Made by a program: the position numbers and the translations under genes
NCBI RefSeq assembly: GCF_000013645.1
Contig: NC_007951.1
Coordinates: 4,774,001-4,838,000, forward strand
Length of the DNA: 64,000 bases
Reading direction: 5' to 3'
Source of the DNA: Paraburkholderia xenovorans LB400
GTDB lineage: Bacteria > Pseudomonadota > Gammaproteobacteria > Burkholderiales > Burkholderiaceae
Part shown: piece after piece, positions 53,090 to 62,200 of the stretch
Position numbering within the stretch: position 1 is the first letter of the stretch
Layout of the letters: every line of letters begins with the position of its first letter
The notes under the pieces: model-generated
The model's database searches: none
Told to the model about the DNA's origin: nothing
Seen by the model: only the letters and a program-made list of their open reading frames with translations

Positions 53090-54304
53090 TTATTTCCACA
53101 ACGCGCAGCGCGTTTCCGCCTTGGTCGTGAACGCCTGCTCGCCAGGGATAGTCGCGGTGATCTTGTAGTAGTCCCACGGCTCCCTGGATTCGGCCGGCGT
53201 CTTCACCTGCATCAGGTACATGTCGTGGATCATGCTGCCGTCCTGACGGATGTAGCCCTTCGCGTAGAAGTCGTCGATCTTCGTCTTCTTCAGTTGCGCC
53301 ATCACCTTGTCGGAGTCGGTCGAACCCACCGCCTTCACCGCGTTCAGATAGGTCATGGTCGCCGAATAGTCGGCCGCCTGCAGGCTCGACGGCATCTTCT
53401 TCATCTTGTCGAAGTAGCGCTCCGCCCACTTGCGAGTCGTGGCGTCCTTGTTCCAGTACCAGCTGTCCGTCAGCACGAGACCCTGGGTGGTTTCGAGGCC
53501 CAGGCTGTGGATGTCGTCGATGAACACCAGCAGCGCGGCGAGCTTCATCGTCTTGGTGATGCCGAATTCCTTGGCCGCCTTGATCGAGTTGATCGTGTCG
53601 CCGCCCGCGTTCGCGAGGCCCAGAATCTGCGCCTTCGAGGCCTGCGCCTGCAACAGGAACGAAGAGAAGTCCGACGCCGACAGCGGATGGCGCACCGCGC
53701 CGAGCACCTGGCCGCCGTTCGCCTTCACCACGTCCGCCGTGTTCTTCTCGAGCGCCTTGCCGAACGCGTAGTCGGCCGTGAGGAAGTACCAGGTCTTGCC
53801 GCCCTGCTTCGTCACCGCCGAGCCCGTGCCCTTGGCCAGCGCCGTGGTGTCGTACGCATAGTGGACCGTGTACGGCGTGCATTGCTCGTTAGTGAGCGTG
53901 TCGGCGCCCGCGCCGATGCTGATATACACCTTCTTCTTTTCGCCGGCCACGGTGTTCATCGACAAACCCGTTGCCGAGTTCGTGCCGCCGATCAGCATAT
54001 CCACCCCGTCGCGATCGAACCACTCGCGTGCGCGCGAGGCCGCGATGTCCGCCTTGTTCTGGTGATCGGCGTAGACCACGGTGATCGGCTTGCCGTTGAC
54101 CTTGCCGCCAAAGTCCGCCACTGCCATGCGGATCGCTTCGAGGCCGCCCTGGCCGTCGATATCCGCATACAGACCCGACATGTCGGTGATGAAACCGATC
54201 TTCACCGAGTCGTCAGCCGCTTGCGCGCTGCCCATCGTCAAGGCGGCGCCGGCGGCGACCGCGAAACAAAGTGTGGCAAGCCGCGCGAGGGGGTTCTTTT
54301 TCAT
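53090..54304 (-). CDS. ABC transporter periplasmic binding protein C (operon 2)
   Basis: This 404-residue type I binding protein has a signal peptide ending GSAQA (about residue 29), then DDSVKIGFITDMSGLYADIDGQGG. It differs clearly from proteins A and B (for example YFLTADYAFGKALEKNT and LVLTDSWYWN). The family includes aromatic, amide and branched-chain ligands; the ligand cannot be assigned. Encoded inside a livG-livF-SBP-livH-livM operon. Confidence 0.92.
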   Translation of the reverse strand: MKKNPLARLATLCFAVAAGAALTMGSAQAADDSVKIGFITDMSGLYADIDGQGGLEAIRMAVADFGGKVNGKPITVVYADHQNKADIAASRAREWFDRDGVDMLIGGTNSATGLSMNTVAGEKKKVYISIGAGADTLTNEQCTPYTVHYAYDTTALAKGTGSAVTKQGGKTWYFLTADYAFGKALEKNTADVVKANGGQVLGAVRHPLSASDFSSFLLQAQASKAQILGLANAGGDTINSIKAAKEFGITKTMKLAALLVFIDDIHSLGLETTQGLVLTDSWYWNKDATTRKWAERYFDKMKKMPSSLQAADYSATMTYLNAVKAVGSTDSDKVMAQLKKTKIDDFYAKGYIRQDGSMIHDMYLMQVKTPAESREPWDYYKITATIPGEQAFTTKAETRCALWK

Positions 54305-54357
54305 TCCTGTCTCCTGGTTTCTTCGCTTGTGGTTATCAGAGGCATTCGGGCGGTTTT

Positions 54358-55116
54358 TTATACGCCCAAAAGATCGTGCAGGATCGGCATCTTGGTTTCG
54401 AGCTCACTCGCCCCGAAGTGCTCGACAATTGCGCCGTGCTCCATCACGTAGAAGCGATCGGCAAGCGGCGCGGCAAAGCGAAAATTCTGCTCGACCATCA
54501 CCACGGTATAGCCGCGCGCCTTGAGCGTCATGATCATGCGTGCCAACGCCTGAACGATGACAGGCGCGAGCCCTTCCGAGATTTCGTCGAGCAGCAGCAG
54601 GCTCGCGCCGGTGCGCAGAATCCGCGCCACCGCGAGCATCTGCTGTTCGCCGCCCGAGAGCCGCGTACCCTGGCTCATGCGGCGTTCATGCAGATTCGGA
54701 AACATCGAATAGATTTCTTCGAGCGACATCATGTGCGCCTTGTCCCCGACGGGCGGCGGCAACAGCAGATTTTCCTCGCATGAGAGGCTCGAAAAAATAC
54801 CGCGCTCTTCCGGACAGTAACCAATGCCGCAATGCGCGATGCGATGCGTGGGCAGATTGACGGTTTCGCGCCCGCCAATGCGGATCGAGCCGGTGCGCCG
54901 TCCGGTCAGGCCCATGATGGCGCGCAGCGTGGTGGTCCGCCCCGCGCCGTTGCGGCCCAGCAGCGTGACGACTTCGCCGCGGTTCACCGTCAGATCGACG
55001 CCATGCAGAATGTGGGATTCGCCGTACCACGCCTGCAATCCCTTGATGTCCAGCGCGGCAGCGGCGCCGTCCGTACCGCTCACTTCGAGGCTTTCACGCT
55101 CGGCAATCGTATTCAT
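54358..55116 (-). CDS. livF: LivF-type ABC ATPase with atypical Walker A (operon 2)
   Basis: This 252-residue ATPase has the signature LSGGEQQMLAVARIL and Walker B LLLLDEISEGLAP. The Walker A reads LLGRNGAGRTTT: the usual Lys is Arg60 (codon CGG at 54939-54937). This residue normally contacts ATP phosphates, so catalysis may be weakened or shared with the LivG partner. The start overlaps the livG stop by four bases. The change is read directly from the sequence. Confidence 0.92.
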   Translation of the reverse strand: MNTIAERESLEVSGTDGAAAALDIKGLQAWYGESHILHGVDLTVNRGEVVTLLGRNGAGRTTTLRAIMGLTGRRTGSIRIGGRETVNLPTHRIAHCGIGYCPEERGIFSSLSCEENLLLPPPVGDKAHMMSLEEIYSMFPNLHERRMSQGTRLSGGEQQMLAVARILRTGASLLLLDEISEGLAPVIVQALARMIMTLKARGYTVVMVEQNFRFAAPLADRFYVMEHGAIVEHFGASELETKMPILHDLLGV

Positions 55117-55892
55117 GCGTGGGCTCCGGCGAGCGCCGCGTCGGCGCTGCCCATATAGGCTTGCATCACGAGCGGATTCTTCGACACTTCGGCGTAACTG
55201 CCTTCGGCGAGCACTTCGCCTCGTTGCAGCACGGTAATCGTGTCGGAAATGCCGGCGATCACATTCATGTTGTGCTCGACCATCAGGATGGTGCGGCCGC
55301 TCGATACTTTCTTGATCAGCGCCGTCACGCGATCGACGTCTTCATGGCCCATGCCTTGCGTCGGCTCGTCGAGCAGCATGAGTTCCGGCTCCATCGCGAG
55401 CGTCGTGGCAATTTCCAGCGCGCGCTTGCGGCCGTAGGAAAGCTCGACCGTCAATACATCGGCGAAATCGGTCAAACCGACCTGCGTGAGCAGATCCATT
55501 GCGCGATCATCGAGCTGGCGCAGCGTGCGCTCGCTTTTCCAGAAATGGAATGCCGTGCCCAGTTGCCGCTGCAGGCCGATGCGCACATTCTGCAATGCCG
55601 TCAGATGCGGAAAGACAGCGGAAATCTGGAATGAGCGGATGATGCCGCGCCGTGCGATCTGCGCCGGCCGCTCGCTCGTGATGTCGATACCGTTGAAAAC
55701 GATCTGACCCGCAGTGGGTTCCAGAAATTTGGTGAGCAGATTGAAGCAGGTAGTCTTGCCCGCCCCATTAGGGCCGATCAGCGCATGGATCGAGCCACGG
55801 CGCACGCGCAGGTTCACACCGTTCACGGCGATAAAGCCTTTGAACTCACGGGTGAGGCCGCGCGTTTCGAGAATCGTATCGCCGAGAATCAT
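55113..55892 (-). CDS. livG: LivG-type ABC ATPase (operon 2)
   Basis: This 259-residue ATPase has a normal Walker A, LIGPNGAGKTTCFNLLT, signature LSYGRKRALEIATTL and Walker B LMLLDEPTQGMG. It should provide canonical ATP-binding sites for the transporter. ATG 55892 has GAAGGG just upstream; another ATG at 55904 is possible. First gene of operon 2. Confidence 0.93.
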   Translation of the reverse strand: MILGDTILETRGLTREFKGFIAVNGVNLRVRRGSIHALIGPNGAGKTTCFNLLTKFLEPTAGQIVFNGIDITSERPAQIARRGIIRSFQISAVFPHLTALQNVRIGLQRQLGTAFHFWKSERTLRQLDDRAMDLLTQVGLTDFADVLTVELSYGRKRALEIATTLAMEPELMLLDEPTQGMGHEDVDRVTALIKKVSSGRTILMVEHNMNVIAGISDTITVLQRGEVLAEGSYAEVSKNPLVMQAYMGSADAALAGAHA

Positions 55893-56180
55893 GTTCCCTT
55901 CCATACGGAGTAAGGCGAAGCATTACGATCTTCCGCGCGAACCACCGCGCGACTTTTTTATGACGGCGGCACCCCGTGCGCGCTCGTTGGCGTGCTGCAC
56001 CAATCCGGACGGTAATCCTTGGGGCAGCACGCAGCATGGCTGCCATTGTCGCGCCAATGATGCAGCGCATTCATTGGGATTTGCACTTAGTGGATGATGC
56101 CCGTCCCGAACGCGGCCGCGCGCACGAGATGCCCGCCGCGCAGGGCGGGCGAGTATCTCATGCGAGTCGCATGTCAGCTG

Positions 56181-57896
56181 TCACACTGCGAATGCTGAAG
56201 GCGCCGGGCTGGTTTGCGCCACGGAACTGGCGGCCACGCGCGCACGGCGATCCTCGCGGATCATGTCGCTGGCGCGCTCCGCGATCATCAGCGTGGGCGA
56301 ATTGGTATTGCCCGAGGTGATGGTCGGCATGACGGATGCATCGACCACGCGCAGTCCGTCAACACCGATAACCCGTAGCCGGTTGTCGACCACCGCGCCG
56401 GGGTCGTCGGTCGTGCCCATGCGGCAGGTGCCGACCGGATGGAAGATGGTCGTGCCGACCGCGCCGGCAGCCTGCTGCAACTCCTCTTCCGTCTGGTACT
56501 GAGTGCCGGGCAAAATCTCTTGCGGACGATAGCGTGCAAGCGCCGGCGCCGCGGCAATGCGCCGCGTGAGACGCAGTGCGTTGGCGGCGACGTGCCGGTC
56601 GTAATCGGTGGAGAGATAGTTCGGCGCGATCAACGGCGGCGCTGAAGCATTGGCCGATTCGATGTGAATGCTGCCGCGCGAAGTGGGCCGCAACTGGCAC
56701 ACCGACGCGGTGAACGCATTGAACCGATGCAGCGGTTCGCCGAAGCGATCGAGCGAGAGCGGCTGGACGTGATATTCGAGGTCGGGCCGCGTGAGCGAGC
56801 GATCGTTCGGATCGGACCTGGCAAACGCACCAAGTTGCGACGGCGACATCGACATGGGGCCGCTTTGGAACAGCGCGTACTGCAGGCCGATCATCAGCTT
56901 GCCCCACCAATGCGCGGACGCGGTGTTGAGCGTGCGTACGCCGTCGACCTTATAAGCCATCCGCAATTGCAAATGGTCTTGTAGATTCTCTCCGACGCCA
57001 CGCAGATCGTTGACGACCTCGATGCCCAGGTTCTGCAGACGCGCGCCATTGCCGATGCCGGACAATTCGAGCAATTGCGGCGAGTTGACGGCCCCCGAGC
57101 TCAGGATCACTTCGCAGCGAGCCTTGGCCAGATAGTCCGTGTCGTTGCCGCGATATTCGACGCCCGTGCAACGGCGTCCTTCGAAGACGACGCGCTGCGT
57201 GTGCGCGCCGGTGATGACCGTGAGATTCGGACGCTTGAGTGCGGGACGCAAGAATGCCTTCGACGCGTTCCAGCGAATGCCGCGTTTCTGATTGACGTCG
57301 AAGTAGCCGACGCCGGTGTTGTCGCCACGGTTGAAGTCGTCGGTTGCGGGAATGCCGGCCTCTTGCGCCGCACGCGAAAACTCTTCGAGAATTTTCCATT
57401 TCAACCGCTGTTTCTCGACGCGCCAAGGGCCGCCCGCGCCATGAGATTCGCTCGCGCCGGCGTAATGATCTTCGCTACGCCTGAAGACGGGCAGCACTGA
57501 GTTCCAGGACCAGGATGAGTCGTTGGTGACTCGCGCCCATTCATCGTAGTCTTCGCGCTGACCACGCATGTAGATCATGCCGTTGATGGACGAACTGCCG
57601 CCCAATACGCGTCCGCGTGGATACGAAAGCGCGCGGCCATTGAGCCCGGCTTCGGCCTGGGTTTTGTAAAGCCAGTCCGTGCGCGGATTGCCGATGCAAT
57701 AGAGGTAGCCGACCGGCACGTGAATCCAGTGGTAATCGTCCTTGCCGCCGGCTTCGAGCAGCAACACCTGCACGTCCGGATCTTCGCTCAGGCGATTGGC
57801 CAGCACACATCCCGCCGTCCCCGCGCCCACGATGATGTAGTCGAACTCGCCTTCGAGCCGCCGGGCAGTCTCGGGCGTGGTGTCGGTATAGCTCAT
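56181..57896 (-). CDS. GMC family FAD oxidoreductase
   Basis: This 571-residue glucose-methanol-choline oxidoreductase has the FAD motif YIIVGAGTAGCVLANRLSED near the N-terminus, signature 1 RGRVLGGSSSINGMIYMRGQ and signature 2 SGAVNSPQLLELSGIG, plus the C-terminal HPVGTCRMG with catalytic His and TSGNTNSPTLMIAERASD. It oxidises a primary alcohol. Sitting just downstream of mmsA and a LysR gene, it could oxidise 3-hydroxypropionate or a similar hydroxy acid, as reported for a GMC-family enzyme in Pseudomonas denitrificans. Annotators would often call it choline dehydrogenase; there is no bet gene nearby. Confidence 0.9.
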   Translation of the reverse strand: MSYTDTTPETARRLEGEFDYIIVGAGTAGCVLANRLSEDPDVQVLLLEAGGKDDYHWIHVPVGYLYCIGNPRTDWLYKTQAEAGLNGRALSYPRGRVLGGSSSINGMIYMRGQREDYDEWARVTNDSSWSWNSVLPVFRRSEDHYAGASESHGAGGPWRVEKQRLKWKILEEFSRAAQEAGIPATDDFNRGDNTGVGYFDVNQKRGIRWNASKAFLRPALKRPNLTVITGAHTQRVVFEGRRCTGVEYRGNDTDYLAKARCEVILSSGAVNSPQLLELSGIGNGARLQNLGIEVVNDLRGVGENLQDHLQLRMAYKVDGVRTLNTASAHWWGKLMIGLQYALFQSGPMSMSPSQLGAFARSDPNDRSLTRPDLEYHVQPLSLDRFGEPLHRFNAFTASVCQLRPTSRGSIHIESANASAPPLIAPNYLSTDYDRHVAANALRLTRRIAAAPALARYRPQEILPGTQYQTEEELQQAAGAVGTTIFHPVGTCRMGTTDDPGAVVDNRLRVIGVDGLRVVDASVMPTITSGNTNSPTLMIAERASDMIREDRRARVAASSVAQTSPAPSAFAV

Positions 57897-58023
57897 TGTT
57901 CAGTCTCCTAAGCTTTTTTCGCCGATGGGTTACATGGTCGCCATGCAGCCACGGCGCTGGGCTTTGATTGTGTTTTCTGCCTTCTTTGCGCGCGTTCGTC
58001 GTCTGTTGCGCTGCTGCGTCACA

Positions 58024-59562
58024 CTACCTGGCCACCGGCATAGTGAACTCGGCGCCCTTGGCGATGCTGTCGGGCCAGCGCTGCATGATGCTCTTGTAGC
58101 GGGTGTAGAACCGCACGCCCTCTTCGCCATACGCGTGATGGTCGCCGAAGAGGGACTTCTTCCAGCCGCCAAACGAATGCCACGCCATCGGCACGGGAAT
58201 CGGTACGTTGATGCCTACCATGCCGATCTGGATCTGCCGCGAGAATGCGCGAGCGACGCCGCCATCGGACGTAAATAGCGACACGCCGTTGGCAAACTCA
58301 TTCGCGTTGATGAGCTCCACCGCCGAAGCAAAATCCGGCACGCGTACGACACAGAGCACGGGCCCGAAAATCTCTTCGCGATAAATCTTCATGTCGGTCG
58401 AGACATTGTCGAACAAGGTGCCGCCGAGAAAGAAACCCTTCTCGTGACCGCTGACCTGATGTCCTCGCCCATCGACAACCAGCGTCGCGCCCGCCGCGAC
58501 GCCGGAATCGATATAGCCCACCACTTTCTCACGATGCACCGCCGTGACCAACGGCCCCATCTCGGCGTCCGACTCCATGCCGTTGAGAATCTTCAGGCTC
58601 TTCACGCGCGGTGTGAGCCGCTCGACCAGTTCATCGGCGATATGCCCGACGGCGACGGCCACCGAAATCGCCATGCAACGTTCGCCCGCGGAGCCGTAGG
58701 CCGCGCCGATCAACGCGTCTACCGCCTGATCGAGATTCGCGTCGGGCATCACCACCAGATGATTCTTCGCACCGCCCAAAGCCTGCACACGCTTGCCGTG
58801 CTTCGTGCCTTCCGTGTAGATATATTCGGCGATCGGCGTCGAACCGACGAACGACAACGCGCTGACGTCCGGATGCACGAGCAGCGCATCGACCGCGACC
58901 TTGTCGCCATGCACGACGTTGAAAACGCCATCCGGCAAGCCGGCCTCCTTCAACAATTCGGCAAGCCGGTTCGAACAGGACGGATCACGCTCCGACGGCT
59001 TCAGCACGAATGTATTGCCGCACGCAATCGCGACCGGGAACATCCAGCACGGCACCATCATCGGAAAATTGAACGGCGTAATGCCGGCCACCACGCCGAG
59101 CGGCTGACGCAGGTTCCAGTTGTCGATGCCGCCGCCGATCTGATCGGTGAAGTCGGTCTTCAGCAGATTCGGAATGCCGCATGCGAATTCGACGATTTCG
59201 ATGCCGCGCATCACTTCGCCCTTCGCGTCCGAAAACACCTTGCCGTGCTCACGCGTGATCAGTTCCGCGAGTTCGTCGTGGTGTCGATCGAGCAGTTCCT
59301 TGAACCTGAACAGAACGCGCGCCCGCTTGATCGGCGCGGTTTCGCTCCATGCGGCAAACGCGTCTTTGGCAGCAGCGACGGCCGCATCCACTTCCGCGAC
59401 GCTCGCGAGCGGCACGCGTGCGCTTACGCTGCCTTGCGCAGGATTGAAGACGTCGCCGAAGCGGCCGCTCGTGCCTTCGACAGTCTTGCCGTTGATGAAA
59501 TGGGTCAGCGCGCTTGCGCTCTTCGTGCTGCGCACGGCTTCGTCCTGATATGTCTCGCTCAT
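58024..59562 (-). CDS. mmsA: CoA-acylating methylmalonate-semialdehyde dehydrogenase
   Basis: This 512-residue aldehyde dehydrogenase oxidises methylmalonate or malonate semialdehyde to propionyl- or acetyl-CoA with CO2 release. The nucleophile is Cys296 in YGSAGERCMAISVAV, and ALGGAKNHLVVMPDA has Asn where most aldehyde dehydrogenases carry the general-base Glu, a hallmark of the CoA-acylating type. It acts in valine, inositol and 3-hydroxypropionate breakdown. It is divergent from a LysR regulator and upstream of the GMC gene by 127 bases, so the pair is probably one operon. Confidence 0.95.
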   Translation of the reverse strand: MSETYQDEAVRSTKSASALTHFINGKTVEGTSGRFGDVFNPAQGSVSARVPLASVAEVDAAVAAAKDAFAAWSETAPIKRARVLFRFKELLDRHHDELAELITREHGKVFSDAKGEVMRGIEIVEFACGIPNLLKTDFTDQIGGGIDNWNLRQPLGVVAGITPFNFPMMVPCWMFPVAIACGNTFVLKPSERDPSCSNRLAELLKEAGLPDGVFNVVHGDKVAVDALLVHPDVSALSFVGSTPIAEYIYTEGTKHGKRVQALGGAKNHLVVMPDANLDQAVDALIGAAYGSAGERCMAISVAVAVGHIADELVERLTPRVKSLKILNGMESDAEMGPLVTAVHREKVVGYIDSGVAAGATLVVDGRGHQVSGHEKGFFLGGTLFDNVSTDMKIYREEIFGPVLCVVRVPDFASAVELINANEFANGVSLFTSDGGVARAFSRQIQIGMVGINVPIPVPMAWHSFGGWKKSLFGDHHAYGEEGVRFYTRYKSIMQRWPDSIAKGAEFTMPVAR

Positions 59563-59661
59563 GTTGTCCTCTTTCCTGAGAAGTCTTCCGCCCCTGCGCC
59601 CACGGCTCGATCAAGGCGTGCTGAAGGTGAAGCGTACGGCGCTTCGGGTCGACAAATCCAA

Positions 59662-59674
59662 TGAGTAATGCTCA
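59662..59674. promoter_or_regulatory. Candidate LysR box
   Basis: TGAGTAATGCTCA is an imperfect palindrome with the T-N11-A form of LysR-type binding sites. It lies between mmsA and the divergent LysR gene, 32 bases from the regulator's start. Confidence 0.5.
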
Positions 59675-59705
59675 ACTGCGTCATAAGGCGCGCTAATATC
59701 AGGGC

Positions 59706-60605
59706 ATGGATCTCACTCTGCTCCGGGCGTTCGTCACCGTGGCACGCGAGGGCAACCTCACGCGTGCCGCCGTGCAGCTTCACCTGACCCAACCCGCCGT
59801 CAGCCTGCAAATCAAGCATTTGCAGGAGACGCTCGGCGTGACCCTGTTCACGCGGACTTCGCACGGGCTCTCGCTCACGCGCGACGGCCAGGCGCTGCTG
59901 CCGCATGCCGAACGCGCGCTCGGCGCGGCGAGCGACGTGCAGCGGGCCGCACAATCGCTGCGCCACGAAGTGCGCGGACGATTGCGGATCGGCACGATCC
60001 TCGACCCGGCGTTTCTGCGCCTCGGCGGTTTTCTGAAGCAACTGGTGGAAACCTGGCCGCGCATCGAAACGGCTTTGCGTCACGGCATGTCGGGCTGGGT
60101 GCTGGACCAGGTTCGCGCGGGTGAACTGGATGTCGGCTACTACATCGGCCTTCCGTCCGAAGACGAACCGCGCGAGGGCCCCGCTTTTCATGCCGTCACG
60201 CTCACTCAGTTCCAGTACCGCGTGCTGGCGCCGGCGGGCTGGAAAGACCGCGTCAAAGGCGCGCGCGACTGGCGTGCGCTCGCCGCCCTGCCGTGGATCT
60301 GGACGCCGCCCGCGTCGGCGCATCACCGCTTGTTGTCGCGCTGCTTCGACGAGGCCGGGGTCAAGCCCATCAAGGTGGCGGAAGTGGATCAGGAGCCGTC
60401 GATGCTCGACCTGGTCAAATCCGGCGTGGGTCTCACGCTCGCACGCGACGCCACCGCGATCGCCGAAGCGCATGCGCACGCGCTGACTATCGTCGAAGGC
60501 GTGACGGTGCCGACCCAGCTCAGCTTCATCACGCTCGCGCAGCGCAAGGAGGAACCGGCGATTGCGGCGGCGCTGAAGTTGATCGAGCAGCAATGGGCGA
60601 CTTGA
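59706..60605 (+). CDS. LysR-type transcriptional regulator
   Basis: This 299-residue regulator has the N-terminal winged helix-turn-helix MDLTLLRAFVTVAREGNLTRAAVQLHLTQPAVSLQ-like (residues 1-60) and a periplasmic-binding-protein-like effector domain. Divergent from mmsA, it most likely controls the mmsA-GMC operon in response to the pathway substrate. Length is typical. The effector is not known. Confidence 0.93.
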   Translation: MDLTLLRAFVTVAREGNLTRAAVQLHLTQPAVSLQIKHLQETLGVTLFTRTSHGLSLTRDGQALLPHAERALGAASDVQRAAQSLRHEVRGRLRIGTILDPAFLRLGGFLKQLVETWPRIETALRHGMSGWVLDQVRAGELDVGYYIGLPSEDEPREGPAFHAVTLTQFQYRVLAPAGWKDRVKGARDWRALAALPWIWTPPASAHHRLLSRCFDEAGVKPIKVAEVDQEPSMLDLVKSGVGLTLARDATAIAEAHAHALTIVEGVTVPTQLSFITLAQRKEEPAIAAALKLIEQQWAT

Positions 60606-60955
60606 GCGGCACGCGAACGGTTGCCGGGTGAAGCTCGACATGCCGTCGGCGTTAAAGAGCGCCAGGCGAGCGATATGAGCCATCCTCATAATGTCTGCAA
60701 ACTACTGCGATCCTCCTGGTGGTCGCCTTGCGCAGCGCCTTCGCTGGCTCCCGTCGATCAGCACGATCGCTCACCGCGTCCATCTGCCCCGCATCTGAAA
60801 CCACACCGTCACGCAGTTTTTGTTAGATTGAGGGTTCGCGCTCACGCGCCGGCTCCGCATCGTTTTCCATTCCGCCTGACTTTGTCCTTCCCGGCAGCTT
60901 CGCCCCGGCAACACCGGAAGCCGCCGACCACGCCATCCTTCGACAGGAGCCTGAC
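60606..60955. other. Gap between LysR gene and CYTH gene
   Basis: I see no supported gene or clear terminator in these 350 bases. The last part carries AGGAG ahead of the CYTH ORF. Confidence 0.45.
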
Positions 60956-61492
60956 ATGGCACGCAACATTGAAATCAAAGCCCGCGCCCAGCATTTCGAG
61001 CAACTGCGCGAACGCGCGGCGCAGCTCGCGCCGGACGCGCCGCTAATCTTCCGCCAGCAGGACTTTTTCTACGACGTGCCGCGCGGCCGCCTGAAGCTGC
61101 GCCAGTTCGACGACGGCACGCCGGCCGAGCTGATCTTCTACCAGCGCGACGACCGCGACGGCCCGAAAGCGTCCTATTACACGCGCAGCCCGGTGACCAA
61201 CCCGGAAGCCATGCACGCGCTGCTTGCCACCGCGCTGACCACGCGCGGCATCGTCACCAAGGAGCGGCATGTGTATCTGACCGGGCGCACGCGAATCCAT
61301 CTGGACCGGGTGGATGGTCTCGGCGACTTCGTCGAACTCGAAGTCGTGCTTGCCCAGGACGACGACGAAGAAGACGGCCACGCCGAAGCGCATGCCATGT
61401 TCGCCACGCTCGGCGTACCGGAATCGGATCTGGTGGCGGTGGCCTATGTTGATCTGCTGAGTCCCGATAGCGAGCCGAAACAGGTGGCGTAG
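60956..61492 (+). CDS. CYTH-domain protein (class IV adenylate cyclase-like)
   Basis: This 178-residue protein opens MARNIEIKARAQH, carrying the ExK element (Glu6, Lys8) of the CYTH fold, an eight-stranded tunnel that binds triphosphates with divalent metals. Other family elements are FFYDVPRGRLKLRQF and a RTRIHLDRVDGLGDFVELEVVL stretch. Members include CyaB-type adenylate cyclases and triphosphatases; the actual activity is undetermined. AGGAG is 6 bases before the ATG. Confidence 0.85.
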   Translation: MARNIEIKARAQHFEQLRERAAQLAPDAPLIFRQQDFFYDVPRGRLKLRQFDDGTPAELIFYQRDDRDGPKASYYTRSPVTNPEAMHALLATALTTRGIVTKERHVYLTGRTRIHLDRVDGLGDFVELEVVLAQDDDEEDGHAEAHAMFATLGVPESDLVAVAYVDLLSPDSEPKQVA

Positions 61493-61559
61493 GACCTGGG
61501 CGCGGTGCGTCGCGTGGCGAACTCCGCGCGGGCGGCGCTGCCCTCATGCCGCCGCTGCA

Positions 61560-62051
61560 TCAAGCGGCGGCTGTGCCCGGCGACAAGTGGCCAAGCGGCA
61601 GCGGCCCGTTGCGCTTGAAGGTGGTGAGCACGATATTCGAACGCACGCTATCCACGCCCGGCACACGCATCAGCTTCTTCATCACGAACGTCGACAGATA
61701 ATTCAGATCGGGCGCGACGATGCGCAGCAGATAGTCGGCGTCGCCCACCACGGCATGACATTCGAGCACTTCTGGCAGCACGTCGATCTGTTGCTGGAAT
61801 TGCTCGATGATCGAATCGCCGTGGTGCTTCAATTTCAGACTGGTGAACGCAGTCACGCCGAGCCCGAGCTTTTCCGGCCGCAACACGACGCGATAGCCGT
61901 CCACCACGCCCATCTGTTCGAGACGCTGCAAGCGCCGTCCAATCTGCGACGGCGACAGCGGGACCTGCTCGGCCAGTTGCTGATGGGTTGCCCGGCCGAA
62001 GCGCTGAAGCACCTCCAGCAGTGCAAGATCGAAGTGATCCAGTTCTAACAT
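61560..62051 (-). CDS. Lrp/AsnC family regulator
   Basis: This protein of about 163 residues has an N-terminal helix-turn-helix (LDHFDLALLEVLQRFGRATH then LSPSQIGRRLQRLEQMGVV) and a C-terminal RAM ligand domain (VLECHAVVGDADYLLRIVAPD). The start is probably ATG 62051 (MLELDH); an in-frame ATG at 62066 adds five residues. It is divergent from phhA, so it may control phenylalanine or tyrosine use. Confidence 0.92.
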   Translation of the reverse strand: MLELDHFDLALLEVLQRFGRATHQQLAEQVPLSPSQIGRRLQRLEQMGVVDGYRVVLRPEKLGLGVTAFTSLKLKHHGDSIIEQFQQQIDVLPEVLECHAVVGDADYLLRIVAPDLNYLSTFVMKKLMRVPGVDSVRSNIVLTTFKRNGPLPLGHLSPGTAAA

Positions 62052-62200
62052 GTCGAATTTCCGCATTGAATAGCCATTTGATGCACGATTATTGCATAAT
62101 CATGCGCTCAAACGCCGTCTTTGCGTCCTTTCCGCATACGCGACGCTCTACACTTGCATCACCGATTCACACTTGCCGTCATCGTAGAGCGCGCATCATC

